This document shows positions 19,098-27,666 of a stretch of 64,000 nucleotides of DNA, one piece after another (the stretch's first letter is position 1; every line of letters begins with the position of its first letter). Under the pieces are notes generated by a model. It did no database searches, had not been told where the DNA came from, and worked only from the letters and a program-made list of their open reading frames with translations. The position numbers and the translations under genes were made by a program. The DNA lies in contig CAZPRY010000010.1 of assembly GCA_964589175.1 (NCBI GenBank), positions 1-64,000 on the forward strand, written 5' to 3'. This DNA is from CAZPRY01 sp964589175. GTDB taxonomy: Bacteria > Fidelibacterota > UBA2242.

Positions 19098-19937
19098 ATG
19101 AGCCGATTCAACCACAAATCCGCCCGTACGATGCTGACCTACCTTTTGTTGGTCTGTGTCTCGGTGGTGCTCATTCTGCCTTTTCTGTGGATTATTTCGA
19201 CTTCCCTGAAAGGCAGCGAATCGATCTTTGCCATTCCGCCGCAGTGGATACCGCAGAAAATTCACTGGGAAAATTACGCCAAAGTATTCGTCCAGATGCC
19301 CTTTTTCACCTACATGAAAAATTCGACGTTCATCTCGATCATGGCCATTATCGGGACCCTGCTCTCCAGTTCGCTGGTGGCCTACGCCTTCGCCTGCCTG
19401 AAATGGCCCGGCCGTGACGGCCTCTTTATCTTTGTGCTGGGAACGATGATGCTGCCGATGCAGGTCACCATGATTCCGGTCTTCGTGCTCTTCAAACAGT
19501 TCGGCTGGCTGAATACCTTCAAGCCGCTGATCGTGCCGGCCTTCTTCGGCGGCGGGGCCTTCAACATCTTTCTGCTGCGCCAGTTCTTCCTGACTATTCC
19601 CAAGGAACTGTTCGAGGCGGCGCGCATCGACGGCTGCCCGGAGTTCCGGATTTACTGGAACATCGTATTGCCGCTCGCCAAACCGGCCCTGGCGACCGTG
19701 GCGATCCTGTCATTTATGATGACCTGGAACGATTTTCTGGGTCCGTTGATTTACCTTTCCGATAAACTGAAGGGCACCCTGGCGCTGGGTCTCGCGATGT
19801 TCGTCGGGCAGTATCAAACCGAGTGGGGCGTGCTGATGGCGGCCTCGGTGCTGGTGATGCTGCCGGTGATCGTGCTCTTTTTCCTGTTCCAGAAGTATTT
19901 CATTCAGGGCTTTATGATGAGCGGTATCAAAGGATAA
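19098..19937 (+). CDS. ABC sugar transporter permease (MalG/UgpE type)
   Basis: A 279-residue membrane protein, the usual length for the second permease of carbohydrate importers. The N-terminal LLLVCVSVVLILPFLWIIST and SLKGSESIF match the MalG class, and the EAA loop reads LFEAARIDGCPEFRIYWNIV. It pairs with the preceding permease as a heterodimer. No ATP-binding subunit is encoded in this window, so a shared MsmK-like ATPase elsewhere in the genome is likely. The next gene starts 11 bases after the stop. Confidence 0.88.
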   Translation: MSRFNHKSARTMLTYLLLVCVSVVLILPFLWIISTSLKGSESIFAIPPQWIPQKIHWENYAKVFVQMPFFTYMKNSTFISIMAIIGTLLSSSLVAYAFACLKWPGRDGLFIFVLGTMMLPMQVTMIPVFVLFKQFGWLNTFKPLIVPAFFGGGAFNIFLLRQFFLTIPKELFEAARIDGCPEFRIYWNIVLPLAKPALATVAILSFMMTWNDFLGPLIYLSDKLKGTLALGLAMFVGQYQTEWGVLMAASVLVMLPVIVLFFLFQKYFIQGFMMSGIKG

Positions 19938-19948
19938 AGTGGGTTAGC

Positions 19949-22900
19949 ATGCTTAATATTATATCGAAATGGGAAACTTTACAGATACTCGGCGCAATCG
20001 CCGGGCTGGTCGTTATTTTGCTCGATCTGGGTTTGGCGGCGAACGCTTCCCCCGAAACAGATGCAGTCGTTCCGGCCTGGCTGGTGGCGGGCCCGTTCGA
20101 ATTGCAGAATGTCGGCTTCGGAGATATCGAGGACAAGGGTTTGATCGACGAAGCGAACATCGAGCCCTATCCCGGAAAAGCGGAAAGCAGTACGCTGACC
20201 CGGGATGGGCAGGTGATTTGGAAATTGCACGCCGCCGACGCTCGCGGATACGTCGATTTCAATACCGCTCTTGGGTGGGAATTGCCCGGCCGTGAGGTGG
20301 AAAAAATATGGTGGGGCAAGGCCGGTTTCGCGGCGACCTATATCGAAAGTCCTGAGGATCAGGAGGTGCATTTGCTGGTCGGCAGCAATTCGCGCATGAA
20401 GGTATTCCTGAATCATCAACCAGTCTATACGCATTGGAGTGAACGCGCTGCCGTGGCGGATGACGATACCCTGGTGCTGCAGCTCCGCAAGGGCCGTAAC
20501 CTGCTGCTGGTGGAGGTCACCAACTCGCATAATAACCTGGTCGGCGACTGGTTCGGCGGGACGCCGCTAGGCTGGGGTTTCTTCGCGCGCTGGGCGGACG
20601 CCTCGTTTCAGCCGTTGCAAAATATCCGCTGCGCGATTCCGGATGCCGGTGATGTCCTGGAGTTCGAATTGGTTTCGACTTTCTTCTTCAAGGAGAATTC
20701 TGATGGTCTGCAGCAACGCCTGGACCTGGTCGTTACATCTTCCGGATCATTCGAATCTCCGGCGGAATTTGCCCTGACGATCAGAAAGCAAAAACACTCT
20801 TTCACGCTGGATTCGGTTCCAGCCGGAATCAGCCGCCATGAAGTATATATCCCGGAACTCGATCGGGATAGCGAGGCTGCTTGTGAACTGGTCGCGGGCG
20901 AACAAAAAATCGATAAAAAGATTATTTTAAAAAAGCAGAGACATTACAAATTATATCTGGGGCTTTTAACGCACATGGACATTGGCTACACCAATACGCA
21001 GCCGGTCGTGATGGAGCGTCATGTCCAGACGCTCGATGATGTGCTTGACTTGTGTGCCAAGGATCCGGAATTCAAATGGACGGTCGAAACAACCTGGTGC
21101 CTGGAGCAGTACCAAAAATCCCGTCCGGCAGACAAATTTGAGCGCCTGATGGCCTTGGTCCGCAGCGGGCGCGTGACCGTGTCGCCAATGTATTCCAATC
21201 CCTCCACGGGCTGGATCAGTTACGAGGAAATGATCCGTTCTTTCGAACTCGCCAAAAGCTATGCCCGCGAATATGGTCTGACTTACAAGGCCGCCATCGT
21301 CAACGATCTGCCCGGCCTGTCCTGGGTGATCCCGCAGGTCCTGAATAAGGTTGGCGTCTCCTTTTTAGTTTGCGGAATCAATGAAATCTACGGTGGTTAC
21401 CTTCTCCAGGAGAATCTTCCCAAGGTGTTTTACTGGGAAGGCGCCGATAAAAGCCGATTGCTTACCTATGTTACCGAGGCCTATTCGGAGGGCCGCAGCT
21501 ACGGCCTGGAAAAGGGGCTCGAAGGCACCGTGAGCGCTGTCTGGCATAATCTTAACAGACTGGAAGCCAGGGATTATCCCTACGATCTGGTCTACCTCAA
21601 TGCCGATCTGTGCGACAATTGCGGGATTCCGGAAGCCCAGTTCGAAGCCGCCCAGGAATGGAACCGGGTCTACGCCTACCCGAAGATTGTAGTCTCCACG
21701 CTCTCGGAATTCGCCGGTGATTTCACGCAGAAATACAAAGAGAATGTCCCGGTATTGCGCGGCGACTGGACCTCGGCCTGGGATATTCAGTACCAGAGCG
21801 AGCCGGAACTATTCATCAAGCAGCGTGAAATCCAGCATAAACTGGTGGCCGCCGAGAATGTGATTTCATTGAACTGGTTGCTCGATCCGCAGAATTATCC
21901 GCAGGAAGCCCTGCTGACGGACGCCTACCGTTCGCTGCTGAACTTCGCAGGTCACGGATCGGGCTTAGAGTTCAGCTACGGTTCAGCCGAGGAGAATTTC
22001 TGGGCGGTGGCCTATCGCGAAGGCAATATCCGCAGCGCGGGATTGCAGGCCGAGGAGGCCCTGGAGCGCGGCATGTACCGCCTTGCCGTTCCCCAATTTT
22101 CGTTCGAATCGCAGGGCGTCATGGTTTTCAATTCACTGGCCTGGAGCCGGGATGCGGCCGTCGAATTCTTCCTGCCGATGGTGGATCAAACGCGCTACGC
22201 AGTCGTCAATATGGCCGATGGCCGGGAAGTTCCCAGCTACCAGGAACGGGATCGCATCATATTTATCGTGCGGGCGCTGCCTTCGCTCGGTTATCGCAAA
22301 TATAAACTGGTGCAACGGACGGGTACGGAGACCGCAATCGCCGGGGAGCTGCAAAAAACCGGCAACAGCATCGAAAATCAATTTTACCGGATTACATTTG
22401 ATCCCATCTCCGGGGAGGTCGGGCAAATTGTCGACAAGAAAACCAAGCGTGTGATTGTGCAGAGTAAGTCGGGAAGAATATTCAATCAATTGCGTTGCGA
22501 TCGGGGATTCGGGGCGAACGTGGAATTCCCGGTCGCAACTTCCCCCCGGGTCGCGATCAAAGATGAGAGTCCTGTGCGCCTGATATTAGAGAGCAGCCGA
22601 CCGGGCTTTTTGCTGGACAAGGTCGAATACAGTTTATGGAACGGCCTGGACCGCGTCGACATCGAATTTTCCCTTGACGTCAGCCGGCTGGCGGCGACCG
22701 ATGTAATCGAGGAGTACGGCATTGCCTTCCCGTTTACGCTGGATGATCCCGCTATCCGGGTGGAACAGATTGGCGGTTATCTGGATCCTGCGCAGGATTG
22801 TCTGCCCGGCAAACAGAATACGGCTTTTTCGATTCGGCGCAGCGTGGCTCTCAGCGATGCCCAATCCACGCTCAGCTGGGCGACGCTCGACAGCCGGGTC

Positions 22901-23413
22901 GTTTCTCTGAAAAAGACCGGTGACGATGCATCCCCGGTTCTGTACTCCAATTTTATCAATAATTTTCCCCGTGGGTGGAATCGCAACCAGATCGAAGACG
23001 GCCGGCTGACCAGCCGTTTCTCGATCAGCAATCAGGCCACCGGCTTCCTTCCGGGATTTACAGCGCGTTTCGGCTGGGAAGCGGCTACAAAGCCGATCGC
23101 TCTGCGCTGGCCGCTCTCGGCCGAAGCTCCAGAAAAGAGCTTTGTTTCAGTCGACAATGAGGATGTCGTTTTACTGGCGATGAAGACCGATGTGAAGAAA
23201 GGCCGCTTGATTCTGGATTTTCTGAATGTAAATCCCGAAAAAACGGTGACAACTACGGTTCGCAGCGAACTGCTGGCCGACAAGGCGTCTTTTACGGCGG
23301 ATTTACTCGATCGCAAAATCAACAAAGTCAAAAAGAAGAATGGGGAGTTCCGCCTTACCCTTTCACCGAACGAAATTCTCCCGGTTATTTTTATGAGTAA
23401 CGAAGAACGATAG
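19949..23413 (+). CDS. GH38-like large alpha-mannosidase-type hydrolase
   Basis: A 1154-residue protein with an N-terminal hydrophobic segment (about 10-30, signal or anchor), a region of about 300 residues with beta-sandwich character (WLVAGPFELQ), then a GH38-type catalytic domain. Metal-binding residues are His342 and Asp344 in LLTHMDIGYT. NDLPGLSWVIPQ puts a candidate nucleophile at Asp453, and GHGSGLE may supply the second His. The C-terminal half resembles the beta-domains of family 38. ATG 19949, 11 bases after the permease stop, is preferred over the in-frame start at 19823 inside that gene. It probably cleaves alpha-mannosides or related linkages in the periplasm. It is divergent, so the substrate is uncertain. 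Confidence 0.72.
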   Translation: MLNIISKWETLQILGAIAGLVVILLDLGLAANASPETDAVVPAWLVAGPFELQNVGFGDIEDKGLIDEANIEPYPGKAESSTLTRDGQVIWKLHAADARGYVDFNTALGWELPGREVEKIWWGKAGFAATYIESPEDQEVHLLVGSNSRMKVFLNHQPVYTHWSERAAVADDDTLVLQLRKGRNLLLVEVTNSHNNLVGDWFGGTPLGWGFFARWADASFQPLQNIRCAIPDAGDVLEFELVSTFFFKENSDGLQQRLDLVVTSSGSFESPAEFALTIRKQKHSFTLDSVPAGISRHEVYIPELDRDSEAACELVAGEQKIDKKIILKKQRHYKLYLGLLTHMDIGYTNTQPVVMERHVQTLDDVLDLCAKDPEFKWTVETTWCLEQYQKSRPADKFERLMALVRSGRVTVSPMYSNPSTGWISYEEMIRSFELAKSYAREYGLTYKAAIVNDLPGLSWVIPQVLNKVGVSFLVCGINEIYGGYLLQENLPKVFYWEGADKSRLLTYVTEAYSEGRSYGLEKGLEGTVSAVWHNLNRLEARDYPYDLVYLNADLCDNCGIPEAQFEAAQEWNRVYAYPKIVVSTLSEFAGDFTQKYKENVPVLRGDWTSAWDIQYQSEPELFIKQREIQHKLVAAENVISLNWLLDPQNYPQEALLTDAYRSLLNFAGHGSGLEFSYGSAEENFWAVAYREGNIRSAGLQAEEALERGMYRLAVPQFSFESQGVMVFNSLAWSRDAAVEFFLPMVDQTRYAVVNMADGREVPSYQERDRIIFIVRALPSLGYRKYKLVQRTGTETAIAGELQKTGNSIENQFYRITFDPISGEVGQIVDKKTKRVIVQSKSGRIFNQLRCDRGFGANVEFPVATSPRVAIKDESPVRLILESSRPGFLLDKVEYSLWNGLDRVDIEFSLDVSRLAATDVIEEYGIAFPFTLDDPAIRVEQIGGYLDPAQDCLPGKQNTAFSIRRSVALSDAQSTLSWATLDSRVVSLKKTGDDASPVLYSNFINNFPRGWNRNQIEDGRLTSRFSISNQATGFLPGFTARFGWEAATKPIALRWPLSAEAPEKSFVSVDNEDVVLLAMKTDVKKGRLILDFLNVNPEKTVTTTVRSELLADKASFTADLLDRKINKVKKKNGEFRLTLSPNEILPVIFMSNEER

Positions 23414-23467
23414 AGAATGAAAGTCACGATTTCAAAACCCAAACCTTAACCTTAAAGAGGAGGTACC

Positions 23468-24310
23468 ATGAAGAGGAATGCTACAAAATGGATCACGCTT
23501 GCAGTCGTACTGGCTTCGATTATGATGCTGAGTGGATGCAAGTTTGAGGAGATCGATCAGCCGACGGATGCGACGGCCGGCGAACAGATTACGGTAAACC
23601 TGTCCATCTCGACCAGTGACTCGGACGCGAATACCAAATGGGGTCTGCTGGGCGTCATGATTCCCAACGACTGGACCGTAGACGAAGTTTCTTATGACGG
23701 TGATTTCGGGCAGGGAACCACGCACTTCCTGCATCCCGACAGCGCAGACAAGTATGCCAGCACCGTAGACCATTGGACCGATTCCCTGGAAGTCTTTTAC
23801 CCCAGCGGCGACAACATGCACTGGGAAGTGTACGAGTCCGATAACGGTTCCAGCTGGGCGGCTAAATCGTACATCGACGCAGCCGTTAAGATGACCGTGG
23901 GTGCGACCAACGGCACTTATGAGCTGGGCTATTTCTTCTCGGAAGGCGCCATGGATTTCACCGATCCCAGCTATTATGCCGACAGCCTTGGAAATACCAT
24001 CACGGTAACCGGCGGCAGCGCTGTGGACGACGAAGCCCGGATTCTGGCCAGGTTCAGCCTGAATCAGAATTATCCGAATCCGTTCAATCCGACAACCAAC
24101 ATCGCGTTTCAGCTGGCCGAGAGAGCGGCTGTCAACCTGTCCGTTTTCGATCTGTTCGGCCGGGAAGTGGCGACACTCGTCAATGAGACCAGAGATGCCG
24201 GCTCCTACGATATCACATTTTCGGGTGATGATCTGGCCAGCGGCATCTATTTTTACCAGATGAAAGCCGGGAATCAGATTCTTACCCGAAAGATGGTGCT
24301 GACCAAATAG
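23468..24310 (+). CDS. Small lipoprotein-like secreted protein with T9SS sorting domain
   Basis: A 280-residue protein with a lipobox (MMLSGC), a domain of about 160 residues resembling the N-terminal domain of the gene at 14824 (IDQPTDATAGEQITV and MIPNDWTVDEVSYDGDF), and a textbook T9SS type A domain (LNQNYPNPFNPTTNIAFQL to GIYFYQMKAGNQILTRKMV). The strong ribosome-binding site GAGGAGG precedes ATG 23468, so high expression is likely. It may bind glycan at the surface or form a surface complex with the larger relative. No catalytic residues are recognised. Confidence 0.75.
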   Translation: MKRNATKWITLAVVLASIMMLSGCKFEEIDQPTDATAGEQITVNLSISTSDSDANTKWGLLGVMIPNDWTVDEVSYDGDFGQGTTHFLHPDSADKYASTVDHWTDSLEVFYPSGDNMHWEVYESDNGSSWAAKSYIDAAVKMTVGATNGTYELGYFFSEGAMDFTDPSYYADSLGNTITVTGGSAVDDEARILARFSLNQNYPNPFNPTTNIAFQLAERAAVNLSVFDLFGREVATLVNETRDAGSYDITFSGDDLASGIYFYQMKAGNQILTRKMVLTK

Positions 24311-24337
24311 CAGCTGCTTTCGGAAATTGTTTTTGGA

Positions 24338-24363
24338 CGGGGGCGGGGATTTGCCTGCCCCCG
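24338..24363 (+). terminator. GC-rich hairpin after the T9SS gene
   Basis: CGGGGGC and GCCCCCG form a perfect 7-bp stem with a 12-base loop, 28 bases after the stop codon. There is no following T tract, so it may attenuate transcription or protect the mRNA end. Confidence 0.4.
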
Positions 24364-24380
24364 GCCACCGACTTAGAGAC

Positions 24381-24411
24381 TGCGGAATGACCCTTGCTTC
24401 GTCGTTCCGCA
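24381..24411 (+). terminator. Second hairpin in the same intergenic gap
   Basis: TGCGGAATGAC and GTCGTTCCGCA pair over 11 positions (one G-T) around a 9-base loop. With the preceding hairpin it fills the only gap longer than about 60 bases in the plus-strand run after 8.7 kb. It may divide the surface-protein genes from the intracellular enzymes, or be a dispersed repeat. Confidence 0.4.
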
Positions 24412-24490
24412 AGGGGACAAAGAATGTCTCCCGGAAGGTGTTGCCGGTAGCTTTTCCCGGGTCGACAAAATTACATAGGAATGGAAAATA

Positions 24491-25603
24491 ATGACTGGAT
24501 TAAAAGTTCGGCAAGCCGAGGATTTGGGACCGCAATTTGTAAAAAATCCCCATCGAATGGTCGGGCAGGACGGCGCCTTCTCGATTTCCCTGGATGATGG
24601 CAAGGCGCTCTGGTTTTTCGGGGATACCCTCATCGGTTACCGCGTGCCCGGTGACAGTCTCTGGTACATCAACGGTTTTGCCGTGGGCGCGGATGACATG
24701 TCCGGCCGCGGGACCATCGAGCAAATGCTGACCAATACCGGCCTGCTGCTCCCCGATCAGGATGCAGGAACAGGGCTGAAAAATTATCGCTACATCCTGA
24801 ATGAGGACGGCACACTGCGATCGCTGGTTCCTCTGCTGGCCGACGAGCATCCCAGCCAAATCCGGGTTTGGTGCCAGCATGGCGTGCAGTTGAACGGCAA
24901 GCTGTATCTCTCGTTTATCAAAGTGGAGATGATCCCGCAGAGTGAGGTCCTCGGCACGAATGAAAAGGGCGAAGTGCTGCCGGTAAATTTTAAGGTGCTG
25001 GGTTCCGGGCTGGCCGTCGGTGATGCGCAGAGCTGGGAATTCCGGCGCATTTATCACAATGGCAGCGATATCCTGTGGGGTCCGGACGACCCGCATTTCG
25101 GTTCGGCGATCTTCCCCGATTTTGAAGAAAAAATGCTTTATCTCTACGGCGTGCACCTGGATCAAACGGATCGCATCCAGAAATGCTGCCTGGCGCGCGT
25201 CGGTTTTGATGATGTGGAGAATCTCGCCAAATATGAATATTTGATGTCCCATAAACCGCAATGGGATCCGCGGGTTGAGGAAGCCATTACCCTGTTTATC
25301 GAAGCGCCCAGCGAGGTCTCGGTTTCCTACAACCAGCATCTCGGCGCCTACCTGGCAGTCCATTCCTGGCGCACTACGGAAAAGATTGTGGGACGCACCG
25401 CGCCGCAGCTCTGGGGCCCCTGGAGCGAGGAAACAGTGCTCTGGACGGCCCAAATCGACCAGAAGCCGTTGCCCTATCCGCGAATGGTGTACGCCGGGAA
25501 GGAGCATCCGGAGCTATCCCGGTATAATGGGAAAACGATCTTTATTACATACATTGAATTTGAAGAATATTACCCTCACCTGGTCCGCCTGACGCTGGAG
25601 TAA
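24491..25603 (+). CDS. DUF4185-like beta-propeller protein
   Basis: A 370-residue protein without a signal peptide. GQDGAFSISLDDGKALWFFGDTL near the start, repeated at intervals by WGPDDPHFGSAIFP and LWGPWSEETVLW, resembles DUF4185 and related five-bladed propellers found in glycan loci. The likely role is hydrolysis or binding of a sugar, but no catalytic set can be named with confidence. It starts the part of the locus after the double hairpin; the HAD-type gene follows 44 bases later. Confidence 0.6.
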   Translation: MTGLKVRQAEDLGPQFVKNPHRMVGQDGAFSISLDDGKALWFFGDTLIGYRVPGDSLWYINGFAVGADDMSGRGTIEQMLTNTGLLLPDQDAGTGLKNYRYILNEDGTLRSLVPLLADEHPSQIRVWCQHGVQLNGKLYLSFIKVEMIPQSEVLGTNEKGEVLPVNFKVLGSGLAVGDAQSWEFRRIYHNGSDILWGPDDPHFGSAIFPDFEEKMLYLYGVHLDQTDRIQKCCLARVGFDDVENLAKYEYLMSHKPQWDPRVEEAITLFIEAPSEVSVSYNQHLGAYLAVHSWRTTEKIVGRTAPQLWGPWSEETVLWTAQIDQKPLPYPRMVYAGKEHPELSRYNGKTIFITYIEFEEYYPHLVRLTLE

Positions 25604-25647
25604 AGCGGATCGATGGTGAAGGATGCGATAGAAATTGGGAATATATA

Positions 25648-26643
25648 GTGAATCCGAAATATGAATCGATCGAATTGCCCGGACTGGGAACACTGCCCGC
25701 CGATACTGGCTGGCGGGTTTTGGAAAAAGCCTCGGACGGCCGGTTCCGGGTTGGGGTAGACGGGGTGCAGGCCATCTTGGCCACCGGCGACGGCAAGGTG
25801 GAGTTTATCGCTTTTGGCGATTATACACTGGCCTACGTGCTCTCGGCCATGGATTACCCGGCCTACTATCCGGTTTATCCAGTGAAGATTGAGAAACCCA
25901 TTAAAGCAGTACTGATGGACCTCGACGGCACCAGTGTGCGCAGCGAGGAATTCTGGGTCTGGATCATCCAGCTCAGCGTAGCCAGCTTGCTGGGCAACCC
26001 GAAATTCGAATTTGAAGAGGCGGATGTGCCCTTTGTTTCGGGGCACAGCGTCTCCGAACACCTGCAATATTGCATTGCCAAATACTGCCCCGATCAGACA
26101 GTGGAAGAAGCCCGGGTATTCTACTTCGAGCATACCCGCCGTGAGATGAAGGCCATTCTCGACGGTAACGGCCGTCAGGATGCCTTTGTGCCGACGCCGG
26201 GACTGAAAGATTTTCTGTTGAGGCTCAGGGACCGCCAGATACGTATCGGCCTGGTGACTTCGGGTCTGTACGAAAAGGCCTACCCGGAGATTTTGTCGGC
26301 CTTCCGGACGCTGGGCCTGGGCGATCCGCGTGAATTCTACGATGCGATTATCACGGCTGGTTTCCCGATGGGTAAGGGCTCAACCGGCACGCTCGGAGAG
26401 CTTTCGCCTAAACCACACCCCTGGCTTTACGCGGAGGTCTGCCGGGTCGGGTTCGGGATTCCCTTTGCTGAGCGGCACCATGTCGTAGGAATCGAGGACA
26501 GCGGGGCCGGTGTGACGGCCATTCGCCTGGCGGGATTCAGTGCGATCGGCATGGCCGGCGGAAATATCGAAGAGAGCGGCACCCGAGGGCTGTGCAGCCA
26601 TTATTGTGCAGATTTTGATGAGATCGCCAGTATCATTTTATAA
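25648..26643 (+). CDS. HAD-superfamily phosphatase or phosphomutase
   Basis: A 331-residue protein starting at GTG 25648. The first 85 residues are unassigned. The rest is a HAD domain of the beta-phosphoglucomutase type: AVLMDLDGTSVRSEE (nucleophile Asp in DxDGT), IGLVTSGLYEKA (motif II), KPHPWLY (motif III Lys) and GIEDSGAGVTAIRLAG (motif IV). Such proteins dephosphorylate or isomerise sugar phosphates, which fits the sugar-kinase genes downstream. Specificity cannot be read from the sequence. Confidence 0.78.
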   Translation: MNPKYESIELPGLGTLPADTGWRVLEKASDGRFRVGVDGVQAILATGDGKVEFIAFGDYTLAYVLSAMDYPAYYPVYPVKIEKPIKAVLMDLDGTSVRSEEFWVWIIQLSVASLLGNPKFEFEEADVPFVSGHSVSEHLQYCIAKYCPDQTVEEARVFYFEHTRREMKAILDGNGRQDAFVPTPGLKDFLLRLRDRQIRIGLVTSGLYEKAYPEILSAFRTLGLGDPREFYDAIITAGFPMGKGSTGTLGELSPKPHPWLYAEVCRVGFGIPFAERHHVVGIEDSGAGVTAIRLAGFSAIGMAGGNIEESGTRGLCSHYCADFDEIASIIL

Positions 26644-26679
26644 ATAGCAGTCGCGCAACCGGATGAGAGGTTTACGCAA

Positions 26680-27630
26680 ATGAAACATCGCGAACGGGCC
26701 AGAATCGTACTGGACGGTGGAATCCCGGATTTTGTACCGACCTTCGAACTGGTCTTCGATGAGACCGAAAGAGACTTCGACGGGCGGGTCTGGTACGGCG
26801 GACCGGTCGAGCCGGTCGATGCCGGCAAGAGTTACGCCGGGAAGGTCAAACACAACGCCCGTCTGTACGTAGATGTCGCCCGGCATTTCGAGCATTCGAT
26901 CATTTTCATCAACCGTACGCTGGGTGTGCATGAGAACGCAGAGGAAACCGGCGTGCGCGATACGATTCGTGAAATCCGCGAAATCTCCGGCGATGAGTAC
27001 ATGGTCATGTGCCATAACGATCCGACTTTTATGATTCCGTTTCATAATATGGAGCAATTTTGCTTCGACCTGATCGACCGGCCGGATTATATGCATGAGG
27101 TCGCTCACCGCAATCTGGCCGAGAGTTTCGAGCGCTGCCATGCAATGCTGGAGGCCGGGGCGGACGGTTTTATTCTCTGCTGTGATTACTGCTTTAATGC
27201 CGGGCCGTTCATCAGCCCGACGCAATTTGAGGAATTTATCGCGCCGTATTTAAAAGAAGCGGTGCAGTATTTCCGTAAAGCCAGCGCCTACGTAATCAAA
27301 CACACCGACGGCAACATCATGCCGATCATCCGCTACCTGATTGAGGCCGGGCCGCATGCGCTGCATTCGCTCGATCCGATGGCCGGTGTCGATATCAAAT
27401 TGATCAAAGAAAAATACGGAAAGACCGTCGCGCTTTGCGGCAATGTCGACTGTTCGCTGATGCAGACAGGCACGCCGGGGCAGGTGCGCGCCAGCGCAGA
27501 GTATGCCCTGACGCATGCCAAAGCGGGTGGCGGCTATATCTTTTCGACATCAAATTGCGTCTTCCGGGGCATGCCGCTGGAGAGCTACGATTTGATCCAG
27601 GAAATCTGGCGCGCCGGACGCGACTATTAA
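26680..27630 (+). CDS. UroD/MtaA-like protein with H-x-D motif
   Basis: A 316-residue member of the UroD superfamily, shorter than the others here. The usual H-x-C is replaced by VIKHTDGNIM (H-x-D), while the C-terminal loop FSTSNCVFRGMP has a Cys at the MtaA third-ligand position. The protein still has one His and one Cys for metal binding. It lies between the HAD gene and a GH38 gene with 36-base gaps on each side, and only 2.9 kb upstream of the corrinoid-protein gene, which makes it the best-placed partner of that protein. Confidence 0.72.
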   Translation: MKHRERARIVLDGGIPDFVPTFELVFDETERDFDGRVWYGGPVEPVDAGKSYAGKVKHNARLYVDVARHFEHSIIFINRTLGVHENAEETGVRDTIREIREISGDEYMVMCHNDPTFMIPFHNMEQFCFDLIDRPDYMHEVAHRNLAESFERCHAMLEAGADGFILCCDYCFNAGPFISPTQFEEFIAPYLKEAVQYFRKASAYVIKHTDGNIMPIIRYLIEAGPHALHSLDPMAGVDIKLIKEKYGKTVALCGNVDCSLMQTGTPGQVRASAEYALTHAKAGGGYIFSTSNCVFRGMPLESYDLIQEIWRAGRDY

Positions 27631-27666
27631 TTTATAATTTCGGAGTAGAACGGGAATATCAGGATT

